Source: Amylostereum areolatum (taxonomy: Eukaryota; Basidiomycota; Agaricomycetes; Russulales; Stereaceae). Taken from it: a stretch of 64,000 bases of DNA. The stretch covers positions 62,001 to 126,000 of the forward strand of contig SAXG01000032.1 of the NCBI GenBank assembly GCA_012932865.1. The letters run 5' to 3'. The notes below the pieces were generated by a model. That model was not told where the DNA came from and made no database searches. It saw only the letters and a list, made by a program, of their open reading frames with translations. Positions 14,488 through 24,611 of the stretch are shown here, one piece after another; positions within the stretch are counted from its first letter, which is position 1; every line of letters begins with the position of its first letter. The position numbers and the translations under genes were made by a program.

Positions 14488-15809
14488 ATGTCCTCGAAGA
14501 AGCTTATTCTCGTGATCGGCGCCACAGGCGCGCAAGGTCGCGCTGTCGTTGACAAACTCCTCGCCCCCGCGGGGGATGGTACGCCCTCCCCGTACGCCGT
14601 ACGCGCACTGACGCGCGACCCCACCAACGCGGCGGCGCAAGCGCTACACGCGCAGGGTGTCCAGCTCGTCCAAGGTGACCGTGCCCTTCCCCCTGTCGTA
14701 TCGCCGTGTGCGAGCTGACACGCCGAATGGAATGGTGAATGCGTGATGGAATGGGGAATGGGGAATGGGGAAAAATAGGCTCATTCATGGATCTTCCCCG
14801 CGTCGCGATGGCGCTCCGAGGCGCGTACGGCGCGTTCGTGAACACGGACGGGTTCAGCGTGAGCGAGGCGAGCGAGATCTGGGCCGGGATTCGGATATTC
14901 GAGCTCGCGAGGGAGGCGGGTACGGTGCGGCATTATGTCTGGAGCAGCATCGATTGCCTGTACAAGGTGCGCGTTTCCTCTCATCACCACGTCCATCCTT
15001 CTCTCTGCCTTCTCACGCACATGCGCACAGCTCGGCGGGTACGACCCCCAGTACAAAACGGACCACGCAGACGCGAAAGGGCGCGTCGCGGACTGGATCA
15101 AGGCGCAGCCGTCGACGCCGACGGAGGATGGGATGTCGTGGACGATCGAGACGACGGTGCCCTACATGGACATGCTCAAACTCGTAAGCCCCTCGCACAC
15201 CGCCAATTAAAAAAAAACAGGCTCACCGTCCGTTGCCAGCACATGTTCGGGCCGATGCGTATGCGCGCGGACGGGACGTACGTCTTCGCGCTGCCCATAG
15301 GGCCCACTGGCCGCGTGCCGCTCCTGTCGCTCTCCGACCTCGGGTTCTTCGCGCGCTACACCTTTGATCATCGTGTCCCCACCTCGGGCCAGGACCTGCA
15401 CCCGCTCTCAGACATCGTCACCGGTGCCTCCCTCGCGGCGACCTTCACCCTCGTCACCGGCAAACCCGCCGTCTTCGCCCCGCAAACCCTCGACGCGTGG
15501 TTTGCCAACTTCCGAGACCCGGACGCGCCGCTCGCCGCGGCGGAGAAGAAGAAGGGGGACGGGTCGACGACGTGGCGGGAGAATTTTTCGGGGTGGTGGG
15601 TGACGTATCGGGACGACGTGCTCGCGCCGACGAAGGACCTGGCGTGGAGTCGGCGGGTGCACCCGAACGGACATACGCTCGAGTCTTGGATGAGGGAGAA
15701 CGAGTACGACGGGAGTTGGGATTTGGGGCTGTTGAAGGGGCCGAGGGACAGGTTGGGAAAGGGAGAGCCTGGTCGGGCGAAGGACGACGTATCGCGCGAG
15801 GTTGAGTAA
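14488..15809 (+). CDS. NmrA-like family NAD(P)-binding protein
   Basis: Four exons: 14488-14674, 14779-14966, 15031-15183, 15240-15809. Total 1098 nt, intact, 365 aa. The start MSSKKLILVIGATGAQG sits directly before the Rossmann dinucleotide motif GATGAQG, which decides the start. The second exon holds GAYGAFVNTDGF and the HYVWSSID strand, followed by a substrate-side region with GPMRMRADGTYVFALPIG. The family covers redox-sensing regulators such as NmrA and HSCARG, which bind NAD(P) without catalysis, and some isoflavone-reductase-like enzymes. The YxxxK catalytic pair of classical SDRs is not obvious, which fits a sensor. Partner and role are unknown. Confidence 0.85.
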
Positions 15810-16087
15810 AGCGGTCGTGTATTTGCTTTAGGGATTTGGTATGTACATTGCGTGTGACCTTTAAATCTGAACATAACATGAGATCAACATCGACGAAGAA
15901 AACTGGGTAGAGGACTCACGGATCTACGAACCTGTTGGCGTAGGTTGGGCGACGGCCGTGAGAGGAGAGAAAGATTCGGCAAATGCCGTATGACACCGCC
16001 CCTGGCCTTTGCGTCGACGTCGTTTGTATCTGTCCTCTTCCCCGTCCTCCTCTGTGCCCTAACACTCACCCGTCTCTTCTACTCGCC

Positions 16088-16861
16088 ATGTCTCTCCCCA
16101 AAGTACGCATCTGCCTCACCTCCGATTCCAGTGCCGTTGAAACTGACGACATCCACGCCATCCCAGCGAATCATCAAAGTGGGTTTCACAGCGGGGCCTT
16201 CTCGAAACCCGATCTGAGCCACCGTGCTGACCTTCGACCGACGAAATGTGCAGGAAACGGAACGGCTGGTGGCCGACCCCGCTCCAGGTATCTCTGCCGC
16301 GCCGCACGACGACAACTTGCGGTATTTCGACGTCACGATCCAGGGCCCAGACGGTAGTCCCTTCCATAGTGCGTGCTCTCTCTTCTTCCCGCCCAGATCG
16401 CTGAACTTTCACAGATGGAGTGTTCAGATTGGAGCTGTTCTTGCCGGAGGAGTATCCGATGGCCCCGCCAAAGGTGCGGTTCCTGACGAAGATCTACCAC
16501 CCTAACATCGGTGCGCATACTCCCCCACCTTCGATCTCGCGTTATTGCTCATCGTGCGACAGACAAACTGGGCCGCATCTGCCTCGACATCCTCAAAGGT
16601 GCGTCGTGGCCCCTCCGATCAGCGTCCCGCTGACGTCGTCTTCTCTCCCTCCTCGGATCCACACCACATCTCGCGCCTGGAACAGACAAGTGGTCTCCCG
16701 CGCTGCAGATCCGGACGGTGCTGCTCTCGGTGCAAGCGTTGCTAAGCTCTCCAAACCCGGACGACCCGCTGGCGACCGACGTGGCGAAGCACTACAAGGA
16801 GGACGAGAACGACGCGCAGCGGGTGAGCCGGGAGTGGACAGAGAAGTACGCGTCGGGGTGA
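16088..16861 (+). CDS. UBC13: Ubiquitin-conjugating enzyme E2 N (Ubc13)
   Basis: E2 that, with an Mms2/Uev1 partner, builds Lys63-linked ubiquitin chains in DNA damage tolerance and signalling. Six exons: 16088-16102 (15 nt), 16167-16178 (12 nt), 16254-16368, 16415-16510, 16563-16598, 16686-16861. They sum to 450 nt, giving an intact 149-aa protein, the normal family length. Family motifs: [37 protein letters not shown], then [18 protein letters not shown] with the active-site Cys. SPNPDDPL follows, and the protein ends in EWTEKYASG. The two tiny leading exons code only MSLPK and RIIK. No frameshift, which makes it a good control for the errors seen in neighbouring genes. Confidence 0.95.
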
Positions 16862-17196
16862 GGGGCGGCCTGCGCTGTTGGGATGGCGGCGACGTCGACG
16901 ACGAGTGTATGTTAGAAGAACAGAAGGGAAGGGCGTGCAGTGCACTGGGGATGCACGGTTCTTTGTTGTACGTATACTCATGCTATATCAGGGGGGAAGT
17001 TCAAAGGCGTTTGTTACGTTGTCTCCAGCGAGAAAAAAAGGAAAGTCGGGTGTCCTCGGCGCCGACCTCGACCTAGATGGCCGTCCGCGCTCTCACTGGC
17101 AGTGGCTCTTCCGGTGCTCTGATAGGTCGATGCCCTTTCCCTGCAGTCGAGACTCGAGACCACGCATTGCCGTCCTCGACTCTGCCTCTCACCACC

Positions 17197-17466
17197 ATGC
17201 ACTTTTTCCACCTCCCCCCCAACGACGACGTCTTCCACATCATCGCCCTTGAGCTTTGCCAACGCCGGGACGATGCCGATACCATGTGTGATGGCCACGC
17301 AGTCGAGGCTACGACGTCCCTCGTCCGCCTTGCGAGCGCATCCCGCTCTCTGCACGCGATCGTGCTGCCCCTCGACTTCAAGCACGTCTGCTCGCCGCAC
17401 GAGCACAAATCTGGCGATGTCCGCGGCCTCCACTTCTTCCCGGACATGCTGTGGCTGTACTTTCGG
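17197..17466 (+). pseudogene. 5' fragment of an F-box-like gene
   Basis: Starts MHFFHLPPNDDVFHIIALELC and continues LVRLASASRSLHAIVLPL, the pattern of a fungal F-box-like N-terminus (LPxDxxxxI, then a leucine-rich helix). The frame ends after WLYFR at 17466, just where a good donor (GTGAGT) occurs, so an intron may begin here. What follows is repeat-rich DNA with inverted repeats at 17624 and 18448. The next exon-like frame, 17888-18304, could be a displaced remainder of the same gene. F-box assignment is tentative. Confidence 0.45.
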
Positions 17467-17504
17467 TGAGTGCCATCAGGAAACTTACCCCCTAGTTATT
17501 GAAG

Positions 17505-17575
17505 GTAATTAACTGTGATTGCGCTCAATTACCATCAATTACCGTCAATTACTGGAAGTTGGTAATTACCTAGTC
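17505..17575. repeat. AATTAC-rich short repeat cluster with palindromic GGTAATTACC
   Basis: The words ATCAATTACC, GTCAATTACT and GGTAATTACC follow one another within about 70 bp. A related TAGTAATTACCTAG lies at the other side of the inverted-repeat segment (18570). The palindromes may be ends or targets of a small mobile element. Confidence 0.4.
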
Positions 17576-17623
17576 TCCCGTCGCTGACCTAACCAGAAGA
17601 TAGTCGTTCTGGTTTAAGGTCTG

Positions 17624-17723
17624 CTTCGAATTTAGGAGCCTTGGCTGAGTGCCTCCAAAAAGGAAATACCTTACATTCCATCTCACTTCGCCCTCAACCG
17701 TGCCTTGCTGGAAAATCATCATG
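17624..17723. repeat. Left arm of an inverted repeat pair
   Basis: Reverse complement matches 18448-18564. Exact blocks include GTGCCTCCAAAAAGGAAAT (17649-17667 against 18521-18539) and GAATTTAGGAGCCTT (17628-17642 against 18546-18560). The arms enclose about 720 bp including the frame at 17888-18304. Confidence 0.65.
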
Positions 17724-17887
17724 TTTACGTAGTGTGTAATACATCCTTGGTCAGAGCAGCCTAGTACTAGAGATCGAGAAGTTGATAAAAGAACCCTTGA
17801 AAATCTCCTTCGCACGACGAGTCGACAAGATTCAAGCCCGAGGCCTGCGAGAATGGCGACATTCATTATTGAGGTCTAAATCTACAC

Positions 17888-18304
17888 TTGACAGAAAATC
17901 TCCTAGCTAACATTGAGTCTGTCGGGTCTCACGCACACCATGCCGAAGTAGCTCATTGCTTCTCGAACACCCTGGATGCAAAGCAGATTAAATACTGCGC
18001 CCCCTCTTTTTCAACGTGGGTGTACAACCTCATTCTCGACGAGGTTGACCTTGAGGTATGCGAGGCTTGTGCGCTCCGCAACTTCGCGTCCGTGCAAGCG
18101 GTGGGACGAGACAAACTGAACCTGCAGGATCTTCATCTGGGAATGGAAACCTTGCTCCTGAGGCTGAAGCGAACCCCGTCACAGCTGACTCTGGCGCACT
18201 ATCTGAAGACTGACGATGCACCTGGTGAGACATGTATGGATGTTGATTTGCCACCAGAGATGGCGAATGTGGTGAACGGTACACCCTTCACACGTGAGAG
18301 CTAG
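17888..18304 (+). CDS. Unknown 138-aa frame between inverted repeats
   Basis: I do not recognise the protein. It reads MTENLLANIESVGSHAHHAE and is protein-like in composition, with a leucine-rich helix (LHLGMETLLLRLKRT) and an acidic tail ending FTRES. It has no membrane segment or known motif. It lies within an inverted-repeat pair, downstream of the F-box-like fragment, and may be a captured or stranded exon of that gene. Whether it is expressed cannot be told from sequence. Confidence 0.35.
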   Translation: MTENLLANIESVGSHAHHAEVAHCFSNTLDAKQIKYCAPSFSTWVYNLILDEVDLEVCEACALRNFASVQAVGRDKLNLQDLHLGMETLLLRLKRTPSQLTLAHYLKTDDAPGETCMDVDLPPEMANVVNGTPFTRES

Positions 18305-18447
18305 TAAACTATACCAACCAGCGGCGGACACGCACCTTTTCAAGCTCAACCCCCTCGCATGAAGGACTGTCTGAGTCTTTGTTGATCAAACACCAAGGAC
18401 AGTCCAGTAAGACTTAGGACGACACACGACGCGTATGGTCATGTGAT

Positions 18448-18564
18448 GATTATATGATGAGCTATCTTTTACGCAAGGGCAGGATGAAGTACATGAGGGC
18501 CAGACTGGACCTGGCTGCAGATTTCCTTTTTGGAGGCACCCAGCTAAGGCTCCTAAATTCAAAG
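18448..18564. repeat. Right arm of an inverted repeat pair
   Basis: Partner of 17624-17723, in opposite orientation, with several short indels between the arms. It is followed by TAGTAATTACCTAG, similar to GGTAATTACCTAG just outside the left arm. Confidence 0.65.
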
Positions 18565-18599
18565 AGGACTAGTAATTACCTAGACTCGTTCCTAGTCTG

Positions 18600-19640
18600 C
18601 TCGCATGACACATGCTTAAATAAGAGGGGACACAAGTTCTGCGAGCAGACTGGGACACAATGTCATCTTTTTGGCATGGTGTGCATTTCCCTGCCAAATC
18701 AGACAGCCACTCTTCTCTTCGAAAACGGCCTGCCTCTCAAAAAAAAAGTTTGCAGGGTGTTGTGTTCAGAGTGTTTTTTTTTTGAGGAGCTCTTTCAGAT
18801 GGGTGTAATGATATCTGGACGGTTTTTTCCGCAAAAAATGAACCTCACTACAAAATCTATCACAAACAGAAAGAAATCAATTGGTAGTACTCTTCAATAC
18901 ATCAGGAAAACTCCTGGTACTTGAGCCATACTTGAACTTGATAGAAGAACTTGGACTTGGAGAGGACAGGACTTGGACTAGAAGAAAAAAACTTGGTAAC
19001 TTGGTAAAACAGAAGGACCTTGGAAGTGTACTTGGGTAGTGTCATGAACGCTACTGTATCGGGGATCTCGGGCACCTCGGGAATCTCAGGGATATTATCC
19101 CAACTCATTTTCATTTTCATTTCTATCTGACAACTCATCACTTAGTCACACTCCACTACTCCGCTCCGGACCCGGCTTATCTTTATTGTTTCACTTACAA
19201 ATCCTACTGCACATTACATTATAATACTGCACATTACATCATAGTACTGCGCATGATGTCATATCGCGCCGGACCCCATCAGGAAAACTCCCGGTACTTG
19301 ACAGTCACTTGGGGTCCTTGGGCAAGAACCCCAAGGCCCCAAGTACCCAGTAACATGTACCTTGGCCAAGCCGGGCCACTTACTGGCCCAAGTACATATC
19401 TACTTGCCCAAGGTGTCCAAGGCCAGCCTCAAGGAGCCTCAAGTCACTCACCAAGTATACCCAGTTCAAGTTCAAGTACTCTCAAGCCAGGTCAAGGATT
19501 TATCCCAGGGGGGCCAGGATTCTGAAAGCTTCACTCAAGGACACATTATTCAGACATGCTATTTTCATAAATCATATGTTTATTGGATTCTACTGAGTAC
19601 TATCAATAAATTACAACTATGACTAGGCATCACAACTATT
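18600..19640. repeat. CTTGG/CCAAG-rich repeat tract
   Basis: The tract is built of short ACTTGGACTTGG and CCCCAAGGCCCCAAG-like words. The block ATCAGGAAAACTCC-x-GGTACTTGA occurs twice in direct orientation, at about 18900 and 19276. On the left of 19256 the words run mostly as CTTGG; to the right both orientations mix. No coding potential. It resembles the CAAG-rich non-coding repeats of some Agaricomycetes, but the family is not identified. Confidence 0.5.
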
Positions 19641-20069
19641 CTGTGTACAGTAATAGATAGCATCATGGATAAGCGGGAAGAAGGGGGAAGACCAGAGCAT
19701 GCAAATTAGAGAGCAAGATGTCAGTGCGGAAAGTAAAAGGAGCAGAGTTATGGCATATACAAAGCCAAGAGACATGGTCATAGGCCTCAAGGGCGACGGG
19801 GGCATCAGCAACGAGAGTGATGGAGGTATAGGTGTTGAAGGCAACGAGCTTGCCCATGTCCTAGCGGCCCGAGCAAGGCACGGGCATGATCCTTCAAAGA
19901 ACAAGTCAGAGGCGAGGACACATGAGTGAGGGGCAGGAGGGAGAGGGGGAAGGAACACACTGGCGCGAGTGTTAGGTGATGGCGGTTGGATTTGATGAGG
20001 GAGCAGTGGTTGGAGGTGACGTGGTTGTAGACGTTAGGCACGATGGGGGCAGAGAGGCACAGACACAAA
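19640..20069. other. No recognised gene
   Basis: Short frames on both strands, none with a motif. Lies between the CTTGG-rich tract and a GC-rich TIR element. Confidence 0.3.
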
Positions 20070-20838
20070 TAGGCAGGGACACAGGTCTGCCGACCCGTGG
20101 CGGGTCACGGGTACGGGTGCGGGTCGGCCTGTCGAAACCCAGGGCCTCCCGCGGGTACCTGCGCTGACCCGTCCGGTTTTCTGGCCCATTTTTGGAGCTT
20201 CTTTTTGCTTATTTTGCTTATTCCGACTCTTATATAGTTAATTCAACTCAGTTCAATTGTATTTTGTACAAAAGAAACCCCCAAATGTAAGGAAAAGTTA
20301 TTTGGTAGGGTTAGGGTTAGCTGGTAGAAAAGCAAAAGCACAGCAATGTAGGTAGCAAAAGGGGTACAAGAAAAAAAAAGGGGGGCACCGCATCACGAGC
20401 GCCGAGCGGCGACTCACGAGCAGCGGCGGTGGTGGGGTTGCAAAGGAAGGGGGAGCATGCGCAGCAGGGGGAGTGCACGTGGCGGCGGCGGCGGCGGCGG
20501 GGCGGGTGGTGAGGCTGTTGCGAGCGGCGGGGTGTTGCGAGCGGTGGTGGGTGATGAGGGTGGATGGGTAGACGACGGCGGCGGGTGGACCATGGATGAC
20601 GGCAGCGGGCGGATGACGGCAGTGGGTGGATGACGATGGCGGATGACGGCGGGTGGGTGACAGTGGGTGGACGACGGCGGGTGGGCGACGGCGGCGGATG
20701 GACGATGGCGGGTGGGCGACGGTGGCGGGTAGACGGCGGCGGATGGTGTGCAGGTTGTGTGGGGGTGCGGGTGTGGGCCGTGAGTATTGGTGGTAGATGG
20801 GTGCGGGTTTCCCGCGGGAGTACCCGTGTCCCTCCCTA
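20070..20838. mobile_element. GC-rich non-autonomous TIR element, hAT-like ends
   Basis: The left end starts TAGGCAGGGACACAGG and the right end, reverse complemented, TAGGGAGGGACACGGG: 14 of 16 positions agree. The left subterminal part is full of GACCCG/CGGGT words, and the interior is a degenerate GGCGGCGG/GGTGGATGACGG tract without a real gene. The 191-codon frame across it is Pro/His/Arg low complexity. No clear 8-bp target duplication is seen (GACACAAA against GGTTCATC), so the superfamily call is weak. A related left end occurs at 60302. Confidence 0.5.
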
Positions 20839-21089
20839 GGTTCATCCATAGGGTCAATGTTTGGGGGAAGCACAGAATATATTGCTATATATACTAGTAT
20901 CCTAACTACTACACCCAGTCACCCAGGCACACGAATCCAGATATATCTCCTGGATGGTGCCATGGGTCTGAAAGAAATGAAGATATCAGATAAAGTCGGA
21001 GATGTGATCGTGAGAGGCAGACAGTGTAGGGTATTGGATGGCAGGAGAGGAAGGTGTTTCTCCGTGTCGGATGGTGGGACCTTTAGGCC

Positions 21090-21330
21090 CTGCTGGTATG
21101 TGACAGAGTGGCGTCAGTCGTGGACTCGGACCCATACCCAGATGTGCATGGACCTGTTGCTGATTTGGCAAGTGACAGAGTGGTGTCGGTCACAAACTGA
21201 CATCTGGCGCTTGGGCCCCGGACTTGGTGTGTGAACGGAGTGGCGTCAGTCGCGGACTCGGTCATTAGTGGGGGGGGGGGGCGTTGGGATGTGACGGAGT
21301 GGTGTCGGTTGCAGACACAGAAATGGTAGC
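21090..21330. repeat. Degenerate tandem repeat, about 60-75 bp unit, four copies
   Basis: Units begin GTGACAGAGTGG or GTGACGGAGTGG followed by YGTCRGTCRY at about 21098, 21172, 21232 and 21293. The copies differ at many positions and the third holds a run of G residues. No coding potential. Confidence 0.55.
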
Positions 21331-22505
21331 AAAGTGGTAGTTCATCGGGCTCGGCTTTGAAAGAATGGGATAAGACGGAGGCAGAGGAGGGGGGGGGAAT
21401 GTGAACGTACATTTTTACAACTTGTACACTGTGTTCTCCAGGTCTAGATGCCACCCTCAGATGCCACCACTCTCGGATCATCAGTGCTATAGTAAATATG
21501 ATATCAGTGGGAGACAGCTAGGAAGGGTGTAGCGGGCGCACCTTCGATAGCCTCCAGAACTGCTGTCCTCATCTCCTGTGGATGGTATAACCTGTTCATC
21601 TACCTGGATTTAGAGAGGAGGGGGTGGCCAGGTGGTGCCCTGTTGGTGATGAGTCCGTTGTGACGTGGCCGCTTTCCTGGGGGATGGAGGGCTGACATTA
21701 CGAAGCTACAAGCATTAACGATAATGATTTAAGGGGGCTCATGGGGCTAACGAGGACATAAAAAACCTAAGAACTGGGGGTGTGGTGTCAGGTGGCAAGA
21801 TGAGGTTGAAGCCAAAAATGGTAATGCATTGGGACCGTGTGAATTCCGACTGGACCGACCAGTAATGTGATATGCACTCTGCTAAGCGAAATACTCTAAG
21901 TTCCCAGTTCTTCCCCACCCTTCCACACACAGAATGACACAAGCAGAACCATTGATACAATTACTTTGGGGAATCAAGTCATATATCTACATTACCATTA
22001 TATACACATGACAACCCTGCCACAGACACACAAAGTCATCCTCAACCTCCAAACCATCCGACATGTCCAAGACATCTGAGACATCTGAAACATCCGAAGC
22101 ATCCGACGCATCCGAGACACCAAAAAAACCATAACCCAAGAGATATATTACACTGTGTTAAAAGGTCAGAAGCAACTATACCTAGAACAATGGAAGACCT
22201 ACACAAGAAGGTAGACTAGGAGTCTACTTGCTAGGCCTGGCCGCAGACTCGTTATTGCCACTCGGATGCTTGTCCTCGGATGCGCAAAGCTGTCAAGAAC
22301 GACCGACTAAGGAATGCATCCAATAGCCTTCTAAGTCACGACACAGGCAGTGGCTCAAGGGAAGGGGAGATCAGGGGAAAAAGGGAGAACAGTACATTGC
22401 ACTCTAAGCCGGTAAAGACTAGGAGGAAAGACTAAAGAACTAGATACATGCAGGCCAGTTATATATACTAGGGAGGGGATGTGCACGGGCACATCAGCGA
22501 TGCCA
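21331..22505. repeat. Gene-poor stretch with a 9-bp minisatellite at 22060-22115
   Basis: Around 22060-22115 the word ACATCTGAG/ACATCCGAA is repeated about seven times in tandem with 1-2 changes each. The rest of the stretch shows no gene; it lies downstream of the gene ending at 22506. Confidence 0.45.
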
Positions 22506-24373
22506 TCAAAGGGGATTGATCCACAGGTGTGGGATCAGATAGCGCAAGAAAGCAAGGAAAAAGCAGAGCAAAAGGGCGAACCGTGACAGAAGCAGCGCTT
22601 CAAGCCATGTGCTCACCTCAAGTACCTTCTCCGCATCCTTCTTGAGCTCCCCGCACTGCACCTCCAGGGCCTTGACAACTTTGAGAAGCTCCAGGTTTTG
22701 CTTGTGGATATCCGAGATGTGGGCCATGACCACGGTGTTTGCATCCTGGACCACACCCTCAAATTTGATCTGAGTGAACTTGATCTGCCCCTTGATGGAG
22801 ATGCAGAACTCGTCCAGGGACTCGACCACAATACCATGCAACAAACTCCTCTTCCGGAGGGCCGCAGGTCCGACACGTTTCTTCCCTGGATCTCCAGTTT
22901 CACAGTCAGTATCCGCAACCTCCCGGTAGGAAATGGAAGACCTACCGTCGCTCCCAATGTTGAGGTTGGCCTTCTCCTTCCCTTTCGGCTCCTTGACAGT
23001 CCCCCTGCTAGACGAACCTTCACCGGCGGACGAGCTTGCCTTCGAGGCCGCAGCACCACTCGGACCTCTCCTCAGACCTCCCTTCCCAGCATCCTTCACA
23101 ACCTTCCCGTCCAGAATGTACTTCTCGAGACATCTGGCTCGGCTCTGCTTCACCAAGGTCAGGTATGCGGCTCTTGTGGTTGCCGTCCCCTTCGAGTGGT
23201 GGCTGCACGTTGACTTTTTGTCGTAGCAGCGGAGGTACGTGTCCCCCTTGGGCTTGGCCCAGCACGCCGCGTGTGCCTTTCCGCACTGAGTGCAATCAAC
23301 CTATGAAATCACGATAAGTCATTAGTCCATACGAAAGGGAAGGGCCATGCACCATGTTCGGCCAGTACTCGCCATCTGAGGAGTACAAGATGGAAACCTC
23401 GTTAGCCTCTGTGGCCGCCGGACCCTCTAGACTCTGCAGACCCTCCGGACCCTCACCAACTGCTCCTCCCTCGCCCCTGCCCTCTTCGCGATCGCGACAC
23501 TCCTCTCCATTGCCGTCATTGCCGACCTTGTGAAGCTGATCAACCTCCCCCTCCTCATCATCAAGATCCACATCGTTGTCGTCGACCACCATGCTAAACT
23601 CCATGGGCACGAAAGCCATGTTGTCAATATCCATTGCATTGTCTGGCACTGTGTCCTGCACCACCGGCTCCTCCTGCAACACCAGCTCTTGGGAGCCAAA
23701 CAAAGGGAGGTCGAAGGCGGGAAGGGTTTCTTCGTCCGAGTCTTTGTCCGGGTCTTCGTCCACGGAGCCACTAGACACTCTGGGGAGGACATCCGCCAGA
23801 GCGTCAAGGTCTGCATCCGGTTCGGCGTTGCACCTCCCATCCGGCATGCCCTTCTTGTAGTTGGGATGGGGGGGTGTGAAGGACCGAGGAATAGGGTTTG
23901 CATCGGGTATGAATAAATCTAAAGAAATCAGAAGGGAAGTTAGCAGTTAGTGTTGGGGTTAATGCATAACCACGCACTTCGGCCTCCCACCATCAGCTCC
24001 TAAGCGGAGGAACCCCGTCTGTACCTTCGACCTCTCGCATCCACACCGCTGTGTTCTTCCGCATACAGAGTTCATCATCTTGGAGCAACAGGATCCGCGC
24101 CCAGAATGACATGTATCCTAGAGGCGGATCCTGACCGATCTTGGCCTCCACACAGTAGGCCTTCCGCGCCCATCCCTGAAGCCACACAATAGTTAGCAGT
24201 ATAGCGGATATACAGGGACTACGACACACAAATTCGACCACAAAACAGTCCCACCAGACACCCCTCAGAAGACGACCAGACAGAATCTTCGCCTTGAGGT
24301 ACAGCCGTGCGTGACGGAGGCGGATTTTGTGTTGACGCGCGTCCAGGTAAATTTCATGCTTGACCGTGCTCAT
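22506..24373 (-). CDS. Unknown Cys-cluster protein with coiled coil and hydrophobic C-terminus
   Basis: Start ATG at 24373 (MSTVKHEIYLDARQHKIRL); introns follow SGRLLRG, the MREVE block and WPNM, each with good GT-AG ends. Order of parts: an N-terminal helical region; GWARKAYCVEAKIGQDPP; an acidic region (about 23400-23850) rich in D and E; then a compact cluster C-x2-C-x6-CW-x10-C-x6-CSHH near 23180-23300, which looks like a zinc-binding or DNA-binding module. After it come a Ser/Gly linker, a helical segment (LLKVVKALEVQCGELKKDAE) and a hydrophobic end (RFALLLCFFLAFLRYLI). The divergent neighbour at 24612 has the same kind of cluster. I do not recognise a named family. Confidence 0.6.
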
Positions 24374-24611
24374 TTTGCAGCTTGTGCGGGGCGAACAGGC
24401 GACTTTGAGTGATGGGATTGGGGGAGGTGGTGGTGGTAGGAAGGAAGAGAGATGCGGAGACTGAGGAGGTGACACTGTGATGCGACATTGCACAATGGAC
24501 AATGTGGACAGGTCACGTGACCACACAAAAACGATGTGTAATCGCACAAGTCGTGTCTCTCTCTCTTTCTGTCTTCATCTTCCATCCCACTCGCAATACC
24601 CCTCATCTGAC
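24374..24611. promoter_or_regulatory. Divergent promoter region of two Cys-cluster genes
   Basis: Only 238 bp separate the two opposite start codons, so both promoters must share it or overlap the coding parts. It is AT-richer than the flanks and contains a CT-rich run near 24550. No specific factor site could be assigned. Confidence 0.45.

Noticed and set aside
20298..20873. 191-codon minus-strand frame
   Set aside because: Pro/His/Arg low complexity produced by a GGCGGCGG and GGATGACGG repeat inside a TIR element.
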